Origin: Dipetalonema caudispina
Lineage: Eukaryota; Nematoda; Chromadorea; Rhabditida; Onchocercidae
NCBI GenBank assembly: GCA_013365325.1
Contig: JABVXV010000255.1
Span: forward strand, 1-64,000
Reading direction: 5' to 3'
DNA length: 64,000 nucleotides
The notes below the pieces were generated by a model that made no database searches, had not been told where the DNA came from, and was given only the letters and a program-made list of their open reading frames with translations. Each line of letters starts with the position of its first letter. Within the stretch, counting starts at the first letter, position 1. Shown piece by piece: positions 27,301 to 39,330 of the stretch. The position numbers and the translations under genes were made by a program.

Positions 27301-30300
27301 ATGACAAGAACCCGTTAGAGACGCAGTCAATTTTGTCACAGCTATGTCAAAAGTATTTCCAGCCAAGAATAATAAGAACCAAATTTAATAACGTTTAAAA
27401 GCAACGCAGATAACAATCCCAGGTCCCAGCTAAGATTCGACACTCCACAAATTCCAAAACTCTGGTTCTGACCGGCCGAGTAAAATGTTAATATAAAAAT
27501 TCCTTTAATTTATTAAGAAAAATCTGTTGTTGCAAACCTTTGAGCCAGTGCGGGAATTAATTTCTGCACCATTATTTAGAAGCAAATTTACGATATCAAC
27601 ATAACCTCCAGAGGCAGCTAATGAAAGTGGTGTGTAATCGCTCACATTACGATGTTCTTTATTAGCACCACGCTTTAATAGTAATTCAACAACCTGAAAG
27701 CAACAGAACTAAACTATCGCCTGTTTAAATAAAAAAGGCAATCAAAGTCTCGACTCTGACATGAAATTTTGTATTTTGATACAAAATCAAAGCTGTATTG
27801 CAGTTAAAATTCGATTGTGAAAAAGATACCTCTTTTCGTCCACCAGAACAGGCCAGAGACAAGGCTGTATCCTTCGTACGATCAGATTGCGCTTCAATGT
27901 TAGCACCATGATTTAATAATAATTCAACAACGTTTACATGACCACCTGTTGCAGCTAATATAATTGGTGTAAAACCCTGAAAAAATAGTATTAAACCACA
28001 GAGCAACAAAACTGTTGTTAATTTCACTTCTGGAAAAAACCGTCTAGAATTGTGAATGAAACATTTCAGAATACTTTAAAACATTGTTAAAATAGTGAGG
28101 AATTACATTTAAATAGGTATTCACAAGTATTTCAGAAATATTACTTCGAGCTTTCACAGATCTGAACGAGTTTTTTCATGCATTATATCTTTTGGAGACG
28201 GTGTAACTGTATGCTAGACTACATCGTAAAGATAAAGCCGCTACATATTTTTAGTTAATTGAAATAATCCCTGTCAAGAGGTGACTTGACCTAAGAAAGA
28301 TGTAATGTGAGAAAACTGAACTAACCTTTTTATCCTTATGCTCAATGTTAGCACCTCGAGTAATAAGGAGTTCAACGAGAGAGTCATGCCCACCTGTGGC
28401 GGCTAAAGTAAGAGCAGTGTCATGATTTGATTCAGTTTGCATATCTACATTAAACGGCTGAGAACCTGAAATAATTTACGATCGTAACAAACGTCTATTT
28501 TGCGATCAGTAACCATTTTCTCACCCATTTTATGCGAAAATAAACATGAAAGTATGGATTCTGTTACCAAGCTGAAAACGTACTATCTTCTACATGTATC
28601 ATTACTTTCTCCTATGGGAGAGATGATTATAACTTCACCGAAGAATTCGATCGTTAATAACCACCGAATAATTCATTTCTGCATAATCTGTACTTTCTAC
28701 CCTAGCGCTCATAATTTAAAAAGTCATTGGGGTCATATCTGTTAGAAGTCATAAGTCGTTTTACAGACAATTCATGAAGCCTTAATTTCCTAAATAAATG
28801 AATAACGTTCCTTCTAACAACCGATCAACCTTATTCATAAATATTAATGCAAAAACCGATGCAGTATTATGCAAGTCCAGAGGAAGTTGATTACTAGAAA
28901 GAATGATAACATGGAATGCTAGTAAAAAATACGATTACGTGTACGTTAACCCAGAAAAAAAAAAACTTGCCTCCACTTTTAGGATCAGTTCTGCTGCTAA
29001 TTTCTTCATCACTCTCTGTATCATATGTCCTTTCACTTGTATGTTGTCCGTCACCAACGTGCATTGCGCTTTCACTTAGTGTTCTACCTCGACTAAAAAA
29101 TATCCCACAGGATTTTTTTGTATATTAAAATTCCAGCAGAAACAAATTCAATACTAGGATTTAAAAAAAAAAGTAAAAAATAAAATTATACCTTCTTGAC
29201 GCATTCCTGTCAGCTGATGACTCTTCACCGGCTGCTTCACGAACAGGCTTCGAACGCTGTCGACCAATTGCTGGATCTGATATGAGTTGTTTAGTCAATG
29301 GTGGTGACTGCTGTCTCAGTGAATGCTGCGCTTTCAGTGGTGACAACGGTACGCCTTCTAAAATGGTTGTATTAAATTATGCTTACAATAACTTACTGCG
29401 AAAAACTGACCATTAAAAATCAGTCAATTCGATGTTATTAGATTAGCAGCTGAACTATTCTCACACCGTACATACGCACTAAATTATTCTTCACTGCTAA
29501 TAATTTTTAAATATTCAGATATCAAAATAAATCCTCGTACGGATGAACCAAAACAATGTCGTCGGGAATTCTCATGCCTAAAAGATAAGTTATAAAGAAA
29601 ACAACATTGTTCCGCGTGTACATGCAACACCACTAGACAAGCAATTTCGAGAGATAATCCACCGGCAAAAGTTAGATTGCGATGATCTTTGTTAAATATG
29701 CCCAATCACCTCCCCTCCTCTCAGCGCCAAAATCGTCCAGATCTACTTAAACCCTTTTATAATCCGAGATACCAATCTTTCATTTCATTTATTTATTAAC
29801 ATATCTCTAAAATTTAGATTTTAGAATTCTCTGCAAGTTCTCATTTTCTTGTTCGTCATTTTTGGTCTAGACTGGATGAAAAGAAAACAAACCACGTGGA
29901 AGATTTGCGCTCATGACTGGTGGTGGTGGTGCTGGGAATCTAAGAGAAGATGCTGGTGGAAAACTTCTTTGTTCACCATCTGACAAAATAATGCTTTTAC
30001 CAGCTTTCTTCTGCTGTATTCCACGTCCTCCAGCGGTTTTTTGTCTTTCCTGTAAGCAGCGAATGGTGAGTTAGGCATGAAATATATGCAATATTTTAGG
30101 CTGGTGTAAAAGGAATTATTTTGCACGAACCTAATAGTCCAGATCGAAATACCTATAATAAAATCGGTATCTATCATTATCAAAGAAAAAAAGAATTAGC
30201 ATATCACAAAACTCACGTTTGACGTACTGCCCTTTCTCCTCGCATCTGCAGCTGGATTGGGAGAATGCGCCACAGCTGCATGAGCTGCAGTAGTTTCACA

Positions 30301-33300
30301 ACAAACAATCATTGGAGGTGACGGAGATGAAGTGACAGAGGGACTATATGATGTACTGCCACCTGTATAGGATCGAAATTCAAATTAAACGAAAATTGTC
30401 TTGTATAAATTATAATACCGAAAACTCCGGTCTGCAATGCAGAAGGTACGCATGTCAATTAGTAGTTTACGAATCATCAAACACCAAAACCTGATAATTA
30501 TTATATCTTTTTCGTCCCAAACCGTGATAAAATCATACGGTAACAAATATCATCTCTTCATCGTAAGATATTTTAATTTTAATCTCAATTTACGTTACTT
30601 GGTAAGTTCTCACTTTTCTTCTATTCCGTTTTTACCATAAAATTGTGGCTCAATCATCTTATTAAAATAGTCGGGTATCCGAACTGATTCAGCGCAGAGA
30701 TTTTCCATTTAACACAACTTTGTATGCCAAACAGATACAATTATTTCTTCCTATTCAATCTTGACAGTTAGGATACAAATAATGAAACACACCATTTTCA
30801 GAATCCGGTAGAGAGTTTGTACCTCCTAAACCAGCCAATGCATCTTTCTGTCGATTTGCTAATATGCTAAATTGCTGCTTCAGTAATTCACTAAACTGCT
30901 GATGCATCTTCTTATCCGCTAAGCCACCAGTAATTTCACTGTTTGCAAATGTACCACGTAATGCTTTTTCTGCTATTTGAGCGAACAAGTGATCGTTTGG
31001 AAGCTGGAAAAAAGCAACCAAATTTATTGTAACAATCAACAAAATCGGCCAGACGCTGTCCGAAAACTTAGGTGTAATAGAAAGAAATACGATACATGCT
31101 CAAAAAACTCAAATTTAAACACCAGAATAGTACACTAACTACGTGAATTTCAGAAACAAGGAATACTCCAAAACACGATCCCTATTACCAGAACTGTCCG
31201 TACAGTTTCTCACGTAGCACATCTGCTGGTGATGGAATTACACATTGGACAAAAACAGTTTTTCGTAGCTGTTTTAAAAATGGTTTCCACATCCTAGCAA
31301 TTTGAATATACTTCTTCGTCAGACTTATCTGTGCTTAACTTAAAAAAAACCATAACAAACCGCATTAGACTGTGCAGCCATGGCAGCCATCCCCGCAATC
31401 ATACCCCGCAACTCATCTGGATTTATTGCATTTTGATAATTATAATGAGCAAGCAAATGAGCTGGTGCGTTTGCATTTGTTGATACATTATGTGTTCCAG
31501 ATACGGGTTGGGAATCATGCGTACATTGCGGATGCATTCCTGCTGTTGTGATTGCCGTCGTTGATGTTGATATTGTAGTTCCATCTGAGCATCCCATCTT
31601 TTCTTCTAGATCCACCGCGATGTTATTCCTCGACTTCTCAGCACATTCAACTTTTGGCTGTACGACAGCGGTTGCCTTCTTATTCACTGTTCGTCGTGCA
31701 ACCTCAAACTTCTCAATGAACAATAATTAGGGTTGACACAGATTGCTACAATATGAAAATGCACACCAAGCATTGATATAGGAAAATAAACATAAAACAA
31801 AGAAAACTGGAATTGAAAACACTAAACTCAACAAACAGCTAAGAGCATTACATACCAATACTAAACAAGAGAATAAGTGAATTAGCATCATTTATTCTTC
31901 TCGATTCTTATAATCCCTTGCTTCAAATAAATACCTTTTTCAAACGACTATTCTGTAATGCTGGTGGTTTTCCCAGAAGAGGTGTACGCGTTACAACAGG
32001 TGCATCATGCCAATTCAAAAGTGTTTCTGCTACGCGCGTATGTCCATTTCGTGATGCTTCGATCATACAAGTCATACCATCCTTTAAAATAAACGATTAA
32101 GCAATCATTCAACTATTTATAAGACTCTATAACTCGAACATTTTACTAAATTTCTTTGCCCCCAAAATTTGCATCTTAAACCAACTTTAAACACATGAGA
32201 TGGATCAGCTCCATGATCGAGCAATAATCGCACAATTTCCCAATGACCATGAGCACATGCTAGGAATAATGCACTGGCATCATTATCTGTGGAAACCTCG
32301 TTTACCTATAATGATATCCATCCTTATTCAAAATTCTGCTTCGTTACATGTATAATTGTAAGCGGATATTTCTATGTGCATAAAACAATTCCAAAATCCT
32401 AACTCTCCGAAAGTTTAAAACTAAGGCTCACACAGTAACAAATCTCCATAAATCAACCTTTCTCCAAGTCAACCATGCATATAAAAATTTAGAATCATTT
32501 AGGAAACTAGTGCCAAGCATACTCAACCTTAGCTCCTCTCATCAGAAGAAATTGGATTACACTATAATTCCCATTCTTCGCTGCTTTCATTAAGGCGGTA
32601 CGCCCATTTTCTGCTTGATGATCCTGAACAGAAAATGTAGAATCTTCGAAGTTTTAAAACAAAAGTAATGGCAATGTCAGCGCAAACAAAAATTTCATAC
32701 TTGAGCAATCATAAATTAAAAAATCATGATAATATAGAAATTTGAAGAAAAACATAGTGAAGCAACAGGAAAGTGAAAGTATTAAAATAAGAATGGGATG
32801 TGATCTGGCAAAAGGTCTATCTTCATTCCAAAAAATACTACAAATTTCAAATTTCTCTGCAGAAATTAGTTTCTGTAAAATGCGAAAAGAACTTCCTGCT
32901 GAAGATACTTGCTACCGGATGAAGAAAACCATTAAACATTAATAAATGAAAATATTATCCGAAAAGGGCCTAGTTAACTTACAATATTGGCACCGAATTC
33001 GATTAATACAGCACACACATCCAAATGACCGTTTTCTGCAGCATAGGTTAAGGCCGTATTGCTATTTGCTGTTGTTGTAGCATCGATCTTAATTTAACTT
33101 TTGAATCGACTTAGTATATATATATATATGTATATATATAAAACTTTTGTTTCAGACTTGAACTTTTCAGAAACTTCAGGTAAAAGACTTCTAGTCGAGA
33201 AAAAGCTTACTGGCAAACCAAGTGATCGCATTTCATTAAGGATGAATCTAACGGTGTCAAGATGTCCCTCTTGAGCAGCTTCCATTAGCGGTGTATTTGC

Positions 33301-36300
33301 ACCGATATCGAGACGTGCATCACTTCGCACCAACAATTCCACAACATCCCTGAAACGCAAATTATTGCAATAAATTAGATTACTTAAGATTTCCTCATGA
33401 AGCAAAGTAGATATAAAGCATAATATAAACCAAAATATGCTAAATATTTTTCCTACATTTGGAAACAGCATGATCTTGCTCTAATTACATAACAAAAATT
33501 ACAGCATGGAAGATTAGAGCTGACATAGTTCTCTGGAAGCTTAAGTTTTCCATCAACGGATATTCGTGATCCAAGAAATTTTAAAAAGAAAAAGCACATC
33601 CAGAAAACTTGCTTTTCATGTCTATGAATAAGTTAAAAAAGCAGTTACTTGAAGCCACCACAAGCTGCCAGAGTCAAAGCAGTTTCGCCAGTTTCATCAG
33701 TTTGTGTATTAACTTTTGCACCAAATTTGATCAACAACCTAACAACCTCCTAAAAATGAAAACCATTCAAAATCCAGCTATGCCACGCAAAACAGGATAA
33801 ACTGAACGAAATATACGCTAAAACATACTAAATGCCCTTCTCGACTTGCTTCCATCAGAGGTGTGTAACCTTCGTCATTTACTTCTTCCACGATAGCACC
33901 TCTTTCCAACAAGAGCCGCACCTAAAATGTAAAACAGAACGAACTGATCATCGAAAATGAAATTAACTGTTTTGACTCTAAATTCTTGAAGCTAGCAAAA
34001 AATTGGGCAGTTGTTTATGATACAAGTCACATTTATCCATAAATTTCATTATAAAAAAATTCTGGTTGAAATGTATCAAGAAATAACTAACCAAATCAGG
34101 ATGTCCGCCGCAAGCAGCTAAAGTTAACGGACTCTCAAATGAGTCCGATGCTAAATTTACTGGAGCACCATTATCTAATAGCAATTTTGCCACTTCGTAG
34201 TGTCCATCCATTGATGCTTCCATAAGAGCAGTATGTAACTCTTCTTTATATTTGTTGGCACCTTTTTCTAGCAAGTACTGAACTACATCATAGTGACCTT
34301 TGTAAGCTGCTAAGGTCAAAGCTGATTCCTGAAGTGCACGACTGGTAAAACTCTATTTCATGCAAATAAAATACAGCTACGACTTTGTCAACATGTGTTC
34401 AATCATTAAGCGTAAAACTGCCACTTTGAAACATCCCGACGCAATTCACCAGCGCTGATGGGATAAAAACAGCGCAATGAACCGACAGGATTGCATATTA
34501 TAGCGGCAAAAAAGACGCCTACTTAGGCAACCCATCACAAAAGACAAACTTATATCACAAATCTATACAAAGTTGTTTCTTGTTAATATCTTTCAAAATG
34601 TATGTTCTCTCTTTTAAATAATTGTTTCAATTTAGGAGTCCCATATTGCACTCACCAATCCAACTTTCAAATCACTCTGATTACAAGGTAACACTTGAAA
34701 TCCATGTTGAACAAGAAGGGAAACAACGTCCAGATAACCTTAAAAATTTTTTACTTACATTCACATGTTTTCCAAAACTTTTACCACGGACACTGGAAAA
34801 ACTCAGTGAAGTGCAGTTCTGATAATAACGCAAATATATGACGATTACGGAAAAGAAAGGTTTACCAAATCTATCACATATTCACTTTAATCCATTCACT
34901 TATCAGTTGGCTATGTGTACTAATGAAAAAAAAAAAAAAAAAAAAGTTAAAGAAGCTCTTACCAGAACTAGCAGCTTCCATGAGCGCGCAGTGTCCATTA
35001 TCATTTCGTATTGTGGTATCACAACCATAATCCAGTAATAAGCTCGCACACTAAAACAAAAATGAAGTCATAATATATATCGAAAGATGCATAGCGCACT
35101 ATATCACAATTACTAACTCTCATTTCCTCAATCGTTGTAGTTATGTCTGTGAATCCAGTGATGTCAAAGCTAAACTTCTTTTGAACAAAATAAAAAAAAA
35201 AACCTTTACCTCTACGTTACCAGCAGCTGATGCGTAAATCAGTGGAGTGTTCTTGGTTGCACTTACGGCGTTCATGTCAGCGCCATGCTCCAGCAAATGC
35301 TTGACAATATCACTGTGCCCTAAAACGTAAAACTAGTCGAGCTAATCATTTCTGTAGACCTGGCTAGTAGCCTCATACCTCAAATAAAACCACTTATATA
35401 ACATAATCCCACTCCAAAGATTAGTTTATTTTATTCTTACTGCAAACCATAATCTCTACCCAATTACCTCATCCGACAAACAAACAGTGTTGATAACATA
35501 CCTGCGCAACAAGCTTCCATCAACGGTGTACGATCATTATTTGTACTAATGTAATTCGGGCTTCCTCGAATTTCAATCAGTTCCTTAGTCAGATCTAAGT
35601 ACTGCAAAAAAAAAGAAAAAAACTTTATATGGAATATTAAAAAACCATCCAAGTATCGTAATCATAAAAAGCAAAACAAATATCACTTAGCATCCCAGAA
35701 TTGAAAGAAATTAACATCATAATCTCGACCACGAGATACGATCACAAATGGGTGACCTATTCCGATTTTTCACTCATATTAATTTTTTTATTGCAATTAC
35801 AATCGAAACCAATGGTAATTAGTTCAACAGCAATAATTACTCGAAATCCAGACCGGTCAGATCGGAAATTTATAGCGTGTATATCAAGTAGCTAGCATGT
35901 TTATCCTAGGTATCATGATTTTCCTTTGAGTTTAAGTGACAATAACCACACTGTTACCCCAGCAGAGACGGCGAGGTTTAATAACATGTCGCCATTATCT
36001 TCCGATTCATCCTCGCTGAGATTCAACTCCAACGACTCATCATCCGTAGAATCGGGGCCTCCATTTGTAGTTACAGGATCCTGAGAACTTGCCATTAGAC
36101 TTTCTATTGTTCGTGTGGGAGGCCGTCGTAACGTAGCGGCAGCAAAGGCAGATAAAGCGGCAGCCGCAATCTAAAATTTGTAGTACCCAATTATTGGTGA
36201 GAATAGATTCCGTTCGTTCCGCCAATGCACAACGGAAGTTTTTGTTTACAACATAATTTTTTGCTAATGAAAGACTGCCACTCAGCACTGAAGTGATACA

Positions 36301-38340
36301 TTCAGAATATCAACCAGAAAAAGTTTATTTCAGAAATTGAAACTATATCCAGAAAATTAAGAAAACGAACATCAGGCGTTATAAGGCTCGCAGCTGCTAG
36401 ATCTTCTTTTAGACCAAGTAAGTCCTCCTCCAATGACGGGAACTGTCGTAATGACTCGACAGCATCGTCCAGTATACCCGAACGAGAAAGGGTTTTCAGT
36501 GCCTGAAAACTATACAATGAAAAAAACAGGGGGGGGGGGGGGGAAGAAAAAGGAGAGTGCGGAAGTAAGAAAACTGATCACACTATTATTCCAGTTATAT
36601 TTTACTTCGATCTAAACAGTTCTCCACTGCGACACAATTTTTTAAGTCACTTTCTCAAGCAGTAAAATAAGTTGAAAAGTTATGATGAAAACCTCGGCAT
36701 CTTCAGAAGTGAATGGAATTTGCTGACTCGGAGACAACTGCGTATTTTGAAGGGCCGTTGCAATATCATACGCTTTCTCAACTTGTGCGCTATCAATACA
36801 CAAATCCTCCTTCATTCCACCAATACAAGCTGTAGCACCAAATTTGGCACAAAATCGAGGAAACTGTTGGGCAGCACTCATTGTTAACCACTAGAAAGAA
36901 ATAAGTATAGATCATCAAACTGCTTTTATTTCATAAAAAAATTAGGACTGAAAATTAAAAAAACTTTTTAAAGACTAAACAACATATATACTTAAAAATT
37001 CATTCTGTGTTTTAGGATAACAGTAGCAGTAAAACCGATTCGAACTGGTACAATCAAAAGCTACCCCACAATCCATAGTTGTGGGTAAACTCTTACTATG
37101 CAAAGAGAATAACAGATATGGCATCCTGCTTATGTTTACAATCCTAACATAGTGATTAACCATTTCTTATGATGATCTATATGGTTGCATATTTAGAGTA
37201 GTCTATTGTAATATAAGCCTGCCTTAGCCTCCCCCTCCCTCTCCCCCATCTTGATACATCATATCTGAAGAAGCTTGCCGAAGAATCTCTTCCGTTCTTT
37301 TGGATATTACTCGATAATGACATCTAATGAAACCGACAAAACGGACAAGCGACTTCGATTGCAACTATATTATTGCGGTTGCGACGTTATCTATCATGTT
37401 ATTTAAAAACATAACGGTAACTTCGAAAAGGAATGTATTGAAATCTTTTTAAAATAACCTTATGTAGTGAGGCGGATGCAGCTATTCCAGCGGAATAGAG
37501 CTGCTGAAAAAGCTGCTTTTGTTCTTTCAGTTCCATATCAGCTACATCCGGCAATAATGGAAGGAAAGGTTTTAGTTCACCTGTAATATTGACAGTTTTC
37601 CAACTTTACCGAACTAGCTTACTGAACTTACTGACAAGTCATTTATCAGAACAAGCTTCATTTAATACAGTCTATAAAGTCATTTCTGCCAGGGTGCATA
37701 CGAACGAATCGCTCAGAATTCCCCCAGAGGATGCAGAGAAAAAACGCCTTAGGATTAAACAATCACTTACTCATGATTCGCACACGGCCTGATCTTTTTG
37801 AATTCAAAATGCGCATTTTTGATGGAGCACTTGTACCTGCAGGTGCCGCTTTCTCGTCTTTCTGAAAATTATAAGTCGAGCTCAATGAACTACTTGGAAT
37901 GAAAATTAAACAAGGAAAAATAAAATGGTGGAGAGGGAAGTAGGAAAGCATGATGTCAAAAAGGAAACATGATGATCTTTTCTGCAAAGCAACCATTGTA
38001 CTAGTTCTTCTTAATGTTTTCTGGATTAAAAAAAAAAAAAAAAAAAAACCACTATTTTTGCTTGAAACTTGCCAACGATTCTATTTAACTCTGGGATTTC
38101 AATTATTCCATGGCCGAATATTGACGAAAATACAAGCCTGTGGCTATTTTTATGTCCCTCAGCAAACTGCTCATAATTTAATTTTTGAAATAAACTTTGT
38201 AAGTGAGAAAATATTAGCGGCTTAGCGCAGAAAATACACTTTTGAAGTGACAGGACTACTCGCTTATCTTAAAGAGAAATTCAAGGAAAACATTATACCT
38301 TAGTAGATGAGTCTGTTAATCGCACGTTATCCGAATCCAT
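17226..38340 (-). CDS. mask: MASK / ANKHD1-ANKRD17 family ankyrin-KH scaffold
   Basis: I could join 52 exons from ATG at 38340 to TAA at 17226-17228. All phases agree, giving 7,386 bp and 2,461 residues, close to human ANKHD1. Order: N-terminal helical and acidic region (residues 1-266), first ankyrin array (about 267-739), Ser/Thr/Pro linker (740-1123), second ankyrin array of ten repeats (1124-1483), coiled coil and basic segment (1484-1549), acidic linker, KH domain (about 1726-1805) and a long low-complexity tail ending GNWSYNW. This architecture is diagnostic of MASK. In flies and mammals MASK/ANKHD1 is a cofactor of Yorkie/YAP in Hippo signalling, affects receptor tyrosine kinase and JAK/STAT output, and binds RNA through the KH domain; I infer a similar nuclear and cytoplasmic scaffold role here. 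The least certain junctions are the weak GTTTTT donor after 18879 and the GTTGGC donor after 18361. The intron at 28466-28970 uses a GC donor. Confidence 0.93.
21321..22670 (-). other. mask: MASK KH-domain exons
   Basis: Exons 22670-22575, 22452-22265 and 21551-21320 encode the single KH domain. The GxxG loop is present as GRAG in RVIGRAGGNINAIREATGAY, preceded by the family Trp motif (VAWRHIDS) and followed by the last helix (RQAVEMIHGLIDD). KH domains bind short single-stranded RNA or DNA, and the intact GxxG loop implies that binding is retained. The exon at 22575-22670 is 96 bp and phase 0 at both ends, so it could be skipped without a frameshift. Confidence 0.88.
22671..25097 (-). other. 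mask: MASK acidic, serine-rich linker (exons 34-37)
   Basis: Exons 25010-24944, 24815-24723, 24378-24216 and 24143-24046 encode a Ser/Glu/Asp-rich linker with proline-directed motifs (SFPESSPTK, KSPPHK), between the basic coiled coil and the KH domain. The following intron, about 24045-22671, is the longest in the gene (about 1.4 kb); I see no convincing extra exon or nested gene in it. Confidence 0.75.
25098..25401 (-). other. mask: MASK coiled coil and lysine-rich segment
   Basis: Exons 25401-25288 and 25180-25098 encode an Ala/Glu/Arg-rich helix (DRQAAEANRAAESLLEILAR) followed by a highly basic run (EKKKAKRKAKK). This matches the conserved coiled coil after the second ankyrin array in MASK proteins. 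The lysine run could act as a nuclear localisation or nucleic-acid contact segment (inference). Confidence 0.85.
25854..28465 (-). other. mask: MASK second ankyrin array (10 repeats)
   Basis: Exons 28465-28326, 27976-27830, 27693-27538, 27049-26849, 26614-26429, 26233-26069 and 25937-25854 encode ten consecutive ankyrin repeats. They carry canonical TALTLAA-x-GGH and VVELLL-x-xGAN signatures. The count of ten matches the second cluster in fly MASK and human ANKHD1. Exon borders do not fall at a constant point of the repeat, so this array was not built by recent exon duplication. Confidence 0.92.
28466..28970 (-). other. mask: GC-AG intron in MASK
   Basis: The upstream exon (29092-28971) ends AGTGGAG and is followed by GCAAGT, a GC donor otherwise matching the donor consensus. 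The acceptor is TATTTCAG, and the downstream exon resumes at 28465. Phases agree (1 and 1) and no usable GT donor lies in frame nearby. The second ankyrin array begins directly after this intron. Confidence 0.8.
28971..31711 (-). other. mask: MASK inter-array linker exons 19-24
   Basis: Exons 31711-31361, 31003-30793, 30362-30217, 30049-29893, 29357-29192 and 29092-28971 encode the Ser/Thr/Pro/Gln-rich linker between the two ankyrin arrays. It includes a short Ala/Met-rich helix (GMIAGMAAMAAQSNA), a helical segment with QQFSELLKQQFSILANRQ, and a proline run before VMSANLPR. It is probably disordered apart from the short helices. Confidence 0.82.
31935..35601 (-). other. mask: MASK first ankyrin array
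   Basis: Twelve exons encode about thirteen clear ankyrin repeats plus a partial first repeat: 35601-35502, 35319-35210, 35050-34963, 34738-34656, 34328-34092, 33921-33829, 33749-33649, 33349-33211, 33087-32983, 32623-32528, 32305-32186 and 32081-31935. Signatures include RTPLMEACCAGH, YTPLMEASREGH and ALTLAACGG. The MASK family usually has fifteen here; one or two repeats are degenerate (around LGLPIDATTT and VLPCNQSDLK) rather than missing. The exons are short and their phases vary. Confidence 0.92.
35958..38340 (-). other. mask: MASK N-terminal region (exons 1-6)
   Basis: Exons 38340-38299, 37861-37771, 37580-37459, 36890-36693, 36502-36371 and 36170-35958 encode the family N-terminus. 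It has a conserved helical part (LKPFLPLLPDVADMELKEQK, then PFTSEDAEALKTL and FPSLEEDLLGLKEDLAAASL) and a strongly acidic Ser/Asp/Glu stretch (LNLSEDESEDNGD) just before the ankyrin array. The first exon codes for only 14 residues. Confidence 0.85.
36529..36543. repeat. G15 homopolymer (C15 on the MASK sense strand)
   Basis: Fifteen consecutive G on the plus strand. On the transcribed minus strand this is a C15 run, separated from the acceptor of the exon at 36502 by about 26 bases including a T-run. It is by far the longest G/C homopolymer in the window; nearly all others are A or T. Confidence 0.97.
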
Positions 38341-39330
38341 TAAGGCAAGTAAACGCGACCTGAAATATCCAATTAAAGTATGAGGTCAATCAAATTATAA
38401 CAGAGACAACAACATTGGTATCTTTGAAAAGAATGGTACAACCGACTTGGCTAACAAACTATTGACAACTCGAGGATATCTATGGTGGTATTTGTCTAAC
38501 AGTTACCTAAGGATTACATGTTTGTCTGAAAAAATGTACGGATAGAAGAATCAAGCAGAAATTTTTAAAATTAATATCCAAATTCAGGAAACCATCTAAA
38601 GATTCGTGTACACACTGACTACCCATGTAAATCATCTATTCTGGAATAAACTTTGTAGTTCGATGAAAATGATTCACCAAATAAAACAAGAAAATCCTCC
38701 CACCTTGCCATGTTAATGCAGAGGTTTCAGGAAACGTATTCAGAATTTCACTTAATCCATTCATATCATCCGGAAGGGAAAGTCGACAAGAGGGAGATTA
38801 GAAGGAAATGCGGTGGGAAAATTCCTATAATTTCAGCTATGGAAGACATGGTCAACATGTGGGCTAAGTGATCATGTAAATTAATATTGTTTAAGGGATA
38901 AATAATTGATACTTCTACTCACTCGAACATTCAGCATATATATCTATATATATTTCACATACGTACATATACATATAATATATATATATGTACATACATA
39001 TACGTATATACGTATACATACAAGCACACACACACACACACACAACATACGTATATACACCTTAATCACCTAATTTCATCCTGACGTTTCGCCACTTTTT
39101 GGCAAGAAAGCTGCAACACATTGCACCGGTTACGGTAGGCGAAAGGACGCGCGATAATGAAAAACATGCCGACGTTGGTTCCTCCCAGTTGGTCACGTGT
39201 TGTTGGAGTGGGCTGGAAAGTCTGGTTTTTTGAGTTGACCCTTGCCCAAGTTTCTTCCTGTCAGTTATGCAGTTCATTATTTAATATATGGGTCCCGTCG
39301 AATTGCATCGGTTAACGCAACAGGCTGATG
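38341..39330 (-). promoter_or_regulatory. MASK 5' region: acceptor before ATG, microsatellite, G+C-richer patch
   Basis: On the minus strand a GATATTTCAG acceptor ends at 38360, 20 bases before the ATG, so the transcript is either trans-spliced there or has a 5' untranslated intron. A compound TA/CATA/CA microsatellite occupies about 38937-39060. The patch at about 39070-39330 is richer in G+C than its surroundings and may be the promoter or an untranslated exon. Its 71-codon minus-strand open frame (39062-39277) has no supporting splice context. Confidence 0.4.
38937..39060. repeat. Compound TA / CATA / CA microsatellite
   Basis: Alternating TA, ACAT, ACGTAT and a run of about ten CA units; purine-pyrimidine alternation throughout. 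It lies about 600 bp upstream of the MASK start codon. Confidence 0.9.

Noticed and set aside
39062..39277. 71-codon minus-strand frame upstream of MASK
   Set aside because: No splice sites linking it to the MASK gene and no recognised domain; treated as part of a promoter-like patch.
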